DNA from: Chitinophagaceae bacterium
GTDB taxonomy: Bacteria; Bacteroidota; Bacteroidia; Chitinophagales; Chitinophagaceae
NCBI GenBank assembly: GCA_019638595.1
Contig: JAHBTJ010000007.1
Span: 1-64,000, forward strand
DNA length: 64,000 bases
Direction of reading: 5' to 3'
Both the position numbers and the translations under genes were made by a program. How positions within the stretch are numbered: position 1 is the first letter of the stretch; each line of letters opens with the position of its first letter. Shown here in pieces: positions 57,945-64,000 of the stretch. The notes below the pieces were generated by a model. It saw nothing but the letters and a program-made list of their open reading frames with translations, was not told the DNA's origin and made no database searches.

Positions 57945-59585
57945 CTATTCAGCTTTGCCTCTTTCTGATGTAAATTGTTGGATCGCTTCTTTTAGTTTCC
58001 CGTTTTGTTTCAATGTTTTGATCATGCCACCGATTTCCCTTGGCGTATACATGTTATTATTGCCGGTCAGGTCTTTTGGTGTAACCGCATCTATTTTCCT
58101 GCCGGAAGCAGGAGCTGGTCCATCCTGCATTTTGCCGGCCACCCTGCCGCTGATAACACCATTTTGAATTTTCAAAGGCCAGCCAACAGGGTCTGTTACA
58201 AAATAATAGTTGTTGGCTTCATCGCTCTCCTTTATTACATCAAATGCGTCTGCCAGGCATACCAGGTAGTAATAGCCGTTTATGTTAGGCATAGTGTAGG
58301 TCCATTGTATCCTGTCGTCGTCGTACAGTACTTCTGCTATACCGGTTCCACCTGGGAGGTTGATATTATTCCACCAGTTGCCGGCCTGCCCTATACCGTT
58401 TTCCAGGCTTCCATTATCTCCTAACGAGCCGTACCGGTCTGTATACTCATCGTATAGTAAAATGCCGAAGTCGTTGGCATCAAAAGCATTGTAGTACAGG
58501 TATACGATGTTCCACCGGTTGCTGGCAGAAATAGATTGTGTGCCGGTGTTATATACATTGTAATACATTTTCCTTTTTTTGCTGTTGCCGGAGCCATTGG
58601 ATACATCTTCCACGTTCCAGGGAACCAGGTCATAATTTCCCGTTACATTTTCATCCGGCGGATCAACCGGGTTATAGTCGTCAGAAACGGCATTGGTAGC
58701 AACAAATGCCATCATACCAAATTGCGGATTGATCATAAAATTGTAATCAATCCATATAAAGCCTTTATCGCCCCATACATTGCCCCAGGAGTTAATTACC
58801 TGGAAGGCGCCATTCGGCCCTTTATTATCATCATACCCTGTTATCATCATTGCATGACGTGCATGTTGGCCAACATTTGTAAAGCTGGAGTGGCTGGTCA
58901 ATACCTGGTCTCCTCTCCATGTCATGAAGTTATCGCTCAGCTTCGCGCCAAAAACAACCGGCCTGTTTTGCGAAATATAGGTTTTGATTTCCGCAACGTC
59001 CATTGATATTTTACGGAAGTTGCTGAGCTTGTTGTTACCGGCTTCGGCAGACGCTCCTGCATCGGGAGACTGTGAGCAATTGCCCATGTTTGTATAGGGA
59101 ACGCTGCTTACAGAAGCCCCGCCCCTGTTAATGAGTTGCTTAAAGGCAGGCTCAAAGCTTGTACCGTTGCAGCCGGATCCTTTGTCCGCGGCAGGGATCG
59201 CTAGAAACAGGTCTTTGGGACTTGTCTGGTTTCTTGCATCGGCTAATGTGGAAGCGCTCCAGTTTTTATCAATAGCATTGAGCGTGGTTTTTAAATTATA
59301 ACCCACAGCCCAGGTAACACAGGTTCCGTATTGTTCCTGGTCGCCAACAGGCGGAAGCCTTGTTTTGATGGAATAGCTCGAAGGCAGGCTGGCATTACCC
59401 ATGCCCAGGAAAATATTAGAGGGAATTTCATCCGGGTTATCCTGCCCGTTCCATCCCATTGCATATGTTGTACCGGCAGGCGGCGTGGGATCCGGATTTT
59501 CATTATGTTCCTTCTGGCAGGCCATCATAGTAATGAGTGCTGATATGAGCGCCACTGCTTTCAAGCTGAAGTTTCGTGTAGTCAT
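57945..59585 (-). CDS. Papain-fold (C1-type) cysteine protease lipoprotein
   Basis: The 546-residue protein has a lipoprotein signal (ALITMMACQKEH, Cys23). The C1 fold begins SSYSIKTRLPPVGDQEQYGTCVTWAVGYNLKT, where Gln85 fits the oxyanion position and Cys89 the nucleophile. His244 lies in QHARHAMMITGYDD and Asn265 in FQVINSWGNVWGDKGFIWIDYN, so the Cys-His-Asn triad is complete. There is no typical inhibitory prodomain. The last 230 residues are a beta-rich region with LPGGTGIAEVLYDDDRIQWTYTMPN. It should be an outer-envelope protease. It is followed by its own terminator. Confidence 0.85.
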   Translation of the reverse strand: MTTRNFSLKAVALISALITMMACQKEHNENPDPTPPAGTTYAMGWNGQDNPDEIPSNIFLGMGNASLPSSYSIKTRLPPVGDQEQYGTCVTWAVGYNLKTTLNAIDKNWSASTLADARNQTSPKDLFLAIPAADKGSGCNGTSFEPAFKQLINRGGASVSSVPYTNMGNCSQSPDAGASAEAGNNKLSNFRKISMDVAEIKTYISQNRPVVFGAKLSDNFMTWRGDQVLTSHSSFTNVGQHARHAMMITGYDDNKGPNGAFQVINSWGNVWGDKGFIWIDYNFMINPQFGMMAFVATNAVSDDYNPVDPPDENVTGNYDLVPWNVEDVSNGSGNSKKRKMYYNVYNTGTQSISASNRWNIVYLYYNAFDANDFGILLYDEYTDRYGSLGDNGSLENGIGQAGNWWNNINLPGGTGIAEVLYDDDRIQWTYTMPNINGYYYLVCLADAFDVIKESDEANNYYFVTDPVGWPLKIQNGVISGRVAGKMQDGPAPASGRKIDAVTPKDLTGNNNMYTPREIGGMIKTLKQNGKLKEAIQQFTSERGKAE

Positions 59586-59626
59586 GTTACGCTTTTTAAA
59601 TATTGTTGAATATGATCAGGAACTTT

Positions 59627-60526
59627 CTACTGCAGGGAAGAGGGTATGAGCTTTTCCATTTGGTTGGTATCTGTATTTCCTTTGAGGTATTGTACGTTTT
59701 CGCGCAGCAGTTCACCGCTTATTTCAATATTACTGAATACAGGTTTTGACAGGAATGTTGTATTACTGAGATCAACGGATTTATGAAACCTGGTTTTATT
59801 CCATTCTGCACGGCTGTTGAAAGCTGCGCCGTTAAAATTCACTTTGTCAAAATACTCGCCGTATTCAAAAAAAGCGGATCGCCTGAAATGAGCCAGGCTA
59901 AAATCTGCGTATTTATGAATGGAAGCCGCGGCTAAAGAAGCCGTTTGCCAGAAGTCTGCCTGCTGAAGCGAAAGCTGCCCATATACATTTGCCTGCTTTG
60001 CCCAAAAGCTTCCCCGGAATACACACTCCTGCATGAGCAGGTTATTGCTGAAAAAAGTTTCATCCGCTCTCACATCATTTTCAAACAGGCAGGCCTGGAA
60101 ATTTGCCGGTTTATCAAAAATGCTTTTTGTAAGTAATAAAATGTGGCTAAAATTTGCGCCGCTGAAATCCACTTCGTCTTTAAAATAACAGTTATTAAAG
60201 CTTACACTATTACCAAACCTGCAAATATTCATGCGGTTGTTCCCGTTTTTAAAGGCAAAGACTTTCCCGGTAAATGTGCAGCTTTCAAAATACAGTGGAA
60301 TATCAACCGTGCTTAGATCCGTGGTATTATTAAAAGGGAAGGCCTGAATTTTGGTAAAATCGAGGCTCCCTTCAATGGTGCAGAAGGTATAGACAACAGC
60401 TTTCTTGTTTTGTATATTACGGAGCACTTCTTCAGCCTTTACTGTTTTGGAGTGGATGCGATTGGTGCTTACGCAACCGGCTCCATTCATCAGCATTGCT
60501 AAAAAAAGCATTGTTATTGTTTTCAT
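59627..60526 (-). CDS. Lipoprotein with pentapeptide-like repeats
   Basis: The 299-residue product from the ATG at 60524-60526 has a lipobox (LMNGAGCVSTNR). The body has repeating short blocks such as FESCTFTGKVF, FNNCYFKDEVDFSGANFSH, FDKPANFQACLFENDVRADETFF and LSNTTFLSKPVF, with Phe or Leu recurring every five residues, as in right-handed pentapeptide-repeat beta-helices of the Pentapeptide_3 type. The function is unknown; such helices usually serve as protein-binding scaffolds. An upstream start at 60532 adds two residues. It is the middle gene of three envelope-protein genes on the same strand. Confidence 0.72.
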   Translation of the reverse strand: MKTITMLFLAMLMNGAGCVSTNRIHSKTVKAEEVLRNIQNKKAVVYTFCTIEGSLDFTKIQAFPFNNTTDLSTVDIPLYFESCTFTGKVFAFKNGNNRMNICRFGNSVSFNNCYFKDEVDFSGANFSHILLLTKSIFDKPANFQACLFENDVRADETFFSNNLLMQECVFRGSFWAKQANVYGQLSLQQADFWQTASLAAASIHKYADFSLAHFRRSAFFEYGEYFDKVNFNGAAFNSRAEWNKTRFHKSVDLSNTTFLSKPVFSNIEISGELLRENVQYLKGNTDTNQMEKLIPSSLQ

Positions 60527-60547
60527 TATCATGTATGATTGTGGTGC

Positions 60548-61252
60548 TTAATCTTTTGTGTAGGCGCGGCCCGCTATGCGGAACACTTTTTGGTCGTTGC
60601 CATAAAAGCAAAAGAACAGGCGCTTTACATCTCCGCTGTTGAACCGGAGCGTGAGCGTATAGCCGTCAATGTTATACTTGCCGGCCGTGGTTAATTTTGA
60701 ATAAGCCGTAACGCTGCTGTTACCGCCGCCGGCAACCTTTTCATTGGTAAACCAGCCGTTTGATGTAAAGCTCATTTTGCTATACGACAAAATACCAACA
60801 GAACCGCCTACTGCCAGGTTGCCACCGCCTGAAATGGAGCTGAATGCGCCCTGCAGCTTTTCATCTTTACCCGCGGCTATGCTGTTATTGCCCGGCCATT
60901 CTTTTTCGGATACATCTCCATTACGCCAGGTAATATTTACTTTATCTCCGGTTTGCTTCCATGTTCCCGAATTGCCTGCTACTTCTTTGGTAACAGCGCC
61001 GGTATTAATTTCATCCACAGGTATATATGGACTTTTAACCACCGTTCCGTTTTTAAAGAACACGTAGGGGTTGTAAACAGGATAGATATATCCACCATAG
61101 CCTGTTTCATAATCCAGCAGCAGCGCTATTCTTTCTACATTTTGGGTGATAGGGCTGTCTGGCTGATCTTTGTCTTTTTTGCATGAAGCGTTCATCCCCC
61201 AAAGCATAAAAACCGTCGCAATGGTAAAAAGGCGGAATATTTTAGTTTTCAT
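60548..61252 (-). CDS. Lipoprotein of unknown function
   Basis: The 234-residue protein has a lipoprotein signal (IATVFMLWGMNASCKKDKDQ, Cys24). The mature part is beta-rich with Gly stretches (GAFSSISGGGNLAVGGSVGILSYSKMSF) and ends KRLFFCFYGNDQKVFRIAGRAYTKD. The repeated pattern GxWKQTGDKVNITWRNGD and YTLTLRFNSGDVKRLFF resembles lipocalin-like or META-type barrels, but I cannot assign a family. It lies 22 bp upstream of the pentapeptide-like lipoprotein gene, so the two may be co-transcribed. A near-palindrome lies 88 bp upstream of its start. Confidence 0.75.
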   Translation of the reverse strand: MKTKIFRLFTIATVFMLWGMNASCKKDKDQPDSPITQNVERIALLLDYETGYGGYIYPVYNPYVFFKNGTVVKSPYIPVDEINTGAVTKEVAGNSGTWKQTGDKVNITWRNGDVSEKEWPGNNSIAAGKDEKLQGAFSSISGGGNLAVGGSVGILSYSKMSFTSNGWFTNEKVAGGGNSSVTAYSKLTTAGKYNIDGYTLTLRFNSGDVKRLFFCFYGNDQKVFRIAGRAYTKD

Positions 61253-61339
61253 ATTGCCTTATTTAAGATGAGGAAATAATAACGGTGTAAAATTATTCCT
61301 GCTTAAAAGAACAGGCAATCGCACGTTGACAGTATATTT

Positions 61340-61361
61340 TTCTACTGGTTAACCGGTAGAA
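61340..61361. promoter_or_regulatory. 22-bp near-perfect palindrome upstream of two lipoprotein genes
   Basis: TTCTACTGGTT is inverted as AACCGGTAGAA, with one mismatched pair (T/G). It lies 88 bp upstream of the start at 61252 and could be a regulator site for that gene. Confidence 0.45.
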
Positions 61362-61490
61362 TGTAATGGCAACGCGTATTTGATACGAAAACAGGAACTA
61401 TACGCAGCAATACAACCTGCGCTGAGACCGGTTATGACGCAAGTGAACGAACCTGTGGTGATGTGGGGAATAAAAAGTATATGGGTAGTA

Positions 61491-62036
61491 CTATCTGCCG
61501 GGCCTGGTAATCATATTGTTCTGTTGTGTGTTAACCTGCTGGTAAGGAAATGTGGAATAACCTCCTTTTTGTACACTGATGCTGCCTGAAATAGAAAATG
61601 TTTTTTCGTCATTTATGTACATAAGCCCCAGCTCAGCTTTTGGATATACACCAAAAGAGTGAGGTCTGTACAAGCTGCTGCCGTACATTCCCTTATTCAT
61701 TCCGGAAAGGGGTACTGGCTGATTGAAGTTGATATAAGTTGGAGCAACAGATACTCCGGCGAAAGCATATACATTATTATTCAATCGCCTGTTTAACTGT
61801 AAACCAATGGGGGCGGAAATAAAATTGAAGCTGCCTCCCCTGAAGAAGCTATAACCGGCAGAAACTGCACTATACCGGCTTACAAACCATTTTTTACCTG
61901 CCAGGTTCTCGTTGGTTATGCTATTGTTCCTTAGCATGTTTTGCTGCAGGTAGCTACCCGGGTAAAAGGGCAGGTAGTTCTGCGCTTTTAGTCCTGTTGA
62001 ACAAAACAATATAAATATTAACAATACTACTCGCAT
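61491..62036 (-). CDS. Secreted, barrel-like envelope protein, unknown function
   Basis: I start at 62036 (MRVVLLIFILFCSTGLKAQNYLPFYPG), giving 181 residues with a signal peptide. The mature part alternates as in outer-membrane beta-barrels: SRYSAVSAGYSFFRGGSFNFISAPIGLQLNRRLNNNVYAFAGVSVAPTYI and FGVYPKAELGLMYINDEKTFSISGSISVQKGG. It is shorter than PorP/SprF proteins, which often accompany proteins with the type IX C-terminal domain, so I do not assign that role. It lies downstream of such a gene (62284 onward), 247 bp apart on the same strand. Confidence 0.75.
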   Translation of the reverse strand: MRVVLLIFILFCSTGLKAQNYLPFYPGSYLQQNMLRNNSITNENLAGKKWFVSRYSAVSAGYSFFRGGSFNFISAPIGLQLNRRLNNNVYAFAGVSVAPTYINFNQPVPLSGMNKGMYGSSLYRPHSFGVYPKAELGLMYINDEKTFSISGSISVQKGGYSTFPYQQVNTQQNNMITRPGR

Positions 62037-62283
62037 ATCATGTGCAATTGGTACTATAAAAATACGGATTGTTTGGATATGATGCATGTTAACCCGCAAT
62101 ACGAAACCACGAACGTCATTTCATGGCACCACGGGTTGTTTGAATGAACGGGCTGTTGCGTTCCTGAGAAAGCTGTTGGGCAGTTGAACAATAGTGCAAG
62201 ATCCGGGCAGATTTCTCCTTCGCGCAAGAATTAATTAAAGTATAGTCTCGTGTTAGCTCAGTCGAAAGGACGCGTATATATTA

Positions 62284-64000
62284 TTATCTTATCAGGGTAA
62301 CAGTTCCCTTTCTTGTAAATATGCCGCCTTCATCACATTCCATTTCAACAAAATACACATAGCTGTCGGTTTGCAATGGCATACCATTTAATGTGCCGTC
62401 CCAGCCTGTGCTCCTGTCGTTGGCAAGAAAGTTACTTCTTTCAAAAACCTTTCGTCCATAGCGATTAAAGATGGTGAGCTTTTTTACATACGAGATACCT
62501 AATATGGTAAACACATCATTTTTCCCGTCGCCGTTGGGAGTGAAAACATTCGGTATATGCACTTTGGCGGCGTCGCACTGCATTTTTATAAATACGTCAT
62601 CTTTCGCGGTACAGCCATTGGCATTGGTTACGGTAACGGTGTAAGTGGTATTGGCCAATGCTTTTGTGGTGGGCGACGGGCAATAGCTGCAGTCGAGATA
62701 AGTAGCGGGGGTCCATTTCCATGAAACCACGTCTGCCGATCCGGTTGGGGATAAAAGCAATGCTGTGCCTGCAATGATCTCCGCGTCTGCCGGCGCTGTT
62801 ACCGAAGGCAGGCTGTATACCTTTATCTCTATCTCGGCAGTATCAGGGAAACAACCGTAACTATCGCTGCCGGTTATGGTGTATACTGTGTTGCTTAAGG
62901 GTTTGGCTACAGGGTTATTGATAGTAGTGCTGCTGAGCCCGGCAGTATTGTTTATCCAAAGATATTTGCTGGTGCCACTGGCGTTCAACTGCACCTGCTC
63001 ACCAAAGCAAATACCTGTATCGGCACGTACTTTCAGGAATTCCGGCTGAACCACCATAACCGTTGTGCTCCCGGTTGCGGTACAGCCAATATCATCTTTG
63101 GCTTCTACCTGGTAGGTAGTAGTAACTATGGGGGTAACTGTAGGGTTGGCAATATTGAGCTGCGCGATACCGTTGGCGGGCTGCCAGGTGTATTGAACGG
63201 CGCCGGCTGCACTGGCTGTGAGCCGTACACGCTCTCCCTGGCATAACCGTGGTTGGCCGGGGGTGATGGTGAGCACAGGCTGGGGCCGTACCCTGATAAT
63301 ATCCCCGGAAGACGCGGCTTGTGTACAGCCATTTTCATCGCTTACCAGCAATTGCGGACTGTATATGCCGGGAGTGGTATAGCTATATTTCAACAGGCTA
63401 TCCGTGCTTATGCCTATGTTACCATCTCCAAAATCGTAAGTATACCGGGTTATTCCGGGGCCGCCGGCTTTTAATTGCGCTTCCTGGCCCAAACAAATGT
63501 CGGCAGGCGTAACCTTAAGGGAGGCTGCCGGCTCTTTTACCACAATCGTGTCTTTATACTCGCCTTTTAAGCCGTTATATCCATATACAGATAATACCAC
63601 TATATAGGTGCCGGCCTGCTTGTATACATGACTGGGATAGTTTACATCCTGCAGCGGCATGCTGTTATCGCCAAAATCCCAGATGATTTTGGTATAATCG
63701 TACGAAGTATTCTGGAAGCTTACTACAGCCGGCGCACATTGGGAGCTTGTAACAAAGGATTTGGTGAATTGGAAGGCCGAATTAAAATACCGGACTACCA
63801 GTGTTTGCTCTGTTTGCGAAGTGCAACCTGTAACCGGGTCTGTAGCCTTGAGCCGTATCGTGTAGGTTCCCGGGTTAGGGTATGTATGTGTTTCGTAAAA
63901 ATTATTGCTTATGGGGCTGCCGTCTCCAAAATCCCATTCGTATACTACATTATCGCATCCGTAGCTGTTGGTATTGTTATAAAAGGTTACGGTGGTGTTT
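62284..64000 (-). CDS. Large PKD-domain protein with gliding-motility type C-terminal sorting domain (5' end outside window)
   Basis: The minus strand is open from the right edge to the stop at 62284 (about 572 codons), so the N-terminus is missing; the ATG at 63660 is internal. PKD domains are visible as YEWDFGDGS ... YPNPGTYTIRLKATD and IIWDFGDNS ... HVYKQAGTYIVVLSVYG, then YTYDFGDGNIG. Several Ig-like repeats follow (LTASAAGAVQYTWQPANGI, LNASGTSKYLWINNTAG). The end VHIPNVFTPNGDGKNDVFTILG ... LTIFNRYGRKVFE ... GTLNGMPLQTDSYVYFVEMEC is the CHU_C/type B C-terminal domain for type IX secretion. The protein should be a surface or secreted adhesin-like molecule. Confidence 0.92.
   Translation of the reverse strand, partial: NTTVTFYNNTNSYGCDNVVYEWDFGDGSPISNNFYETHTYPNPGTYTIRLKATDPVTGCTSQTEQTLVVRYFNSAFQFTKSFVTSSQCAPAVVSFQNTSYDYTKIIWDFGDNSMPLQDVNYPSHVYKQAGTYIVVLSVYGYNGLKGEYKDTIVVKEPAASLKVTPADICLGQEAQLKAGGPGITRYTYDFGDGNIGISTDSLLKYSYTTPGIYSPQLLVSDENGCTQAASSGDIIRVRPQPVLTITPGQPRLCQGERVRLTASAAGAVQYTWQPANGIAQLNIANPTVTPIVTTTYQVEAKDDIGCTATGSTTVMVVQPEFLKVRADTGICFGEQVQLNASGTSKYLWINNTAGLSSTTINNPVAKPLSNTVYTITGSDSYGCFPDTAEIEIKVYSLPSVTAPADAEIIAGTALLLSPTGSADVVSWKWTPATYLDCSYCPSPTTKALANTTYTVTVTNANGCTAKDDVFIKMQCDAAKVHIPNVFTPNGDGKNDVFTILGISYVKKLTIFNRYGRKVFERSNFLANDRSTGWDGTLNGMPLQTDSYVYFVEMECDEGGIFTRKGTVTLIR

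Noticed and set aside
62240-62275. tRNA-like D-arm sequence (TTAGCTCAGTCGAAAGGACGCG)
   Set aside because: Only the D-arm look is present; no anticodon arm, T-arm or paired acceptor can be built around it.

Overview
The window looks like chromosome from a Bacteroidota bacterium, most probably of the Chitinophagaceae type (inference from gene content, not a taxonomic search). The signs are SusC/SusD/SusE genes, RagA-type receptors run by ECF sigma/FecR pairs, a PKD-rich protein with the gliding-motility type C-terminal sorting domain, many short lipoprotein signals, TAnnTTTG-type -7 boxes, and few Shine-Dalgarno sequences. No rRNA, CRISPR array, prophage or transposase was seen. One intact tRNA is present.

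Left part (1-14.2 kb): a cut-off secreted coiled-coil protein; a 670-bp repeat-rich gap with a 116-bp tandem repeat; a small basic protein; a VOC protein; a translationally coupled DNA exonuclease/ATP-dependent ligase pair; a DoxX-like membrane protein; a large secreted zinc metalloprotease; a lipid A-type acyltransferase; a TPR histidine kinase with its LuxR regulator; and an AlkC-like DNA alkylation repair protein.

14.3-24.5 kb is a polysaccharide utilization locus: sigma factor, FecR anti-sigma, SusC with an N-terminal STN signalling domain, SusD, SusE-like lipoprotein, and two GH76 enzymes. The gene set points to alpha-1,6-mannan uptake and breakdown under trans-envelope sigma control.

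24.5-35.5 kb: a 75-residue Asn-layer coiled-coil protein, an ABC importer of the nitrate/sulfonate/taurine class, tRNA-Arg(CCG) beside a wrecked second copy carrying GC-rich palindromes, MarC, NAD synthetase, asparagine synthetase, a trans-sulfuration PLP enzyme, a TIGR02757 protein and two small proteins.

35.6-45.2 kb: a second sigma/anti-sigma pair with a TonB receptor and a DUF4374 lipoprotein (probably iron uptake), then the 5-oxoprolinase operon pxpB-pxpC-pxpA with an NRAMP-fold transporter that lacks the usual metal ligands, and an ArsC/Spx-like protein.

45.3-64 kb: a secreted HExxH peptidase; a TetR-TolC-HlyD-DHA2 efflux operon with a readable promoter and operator; OsmC; methionine-type aminotransferase; GH16; a second TPR kinase/LuxR pair; an IPT/TIG lipoprotein; a papain-fold lipoprotein; a pentapeptide-like lipoprotein; two unknown envelope proteins; and the C-terminal part of a large PKD/T9SS-sorted protein that runs off the right end.
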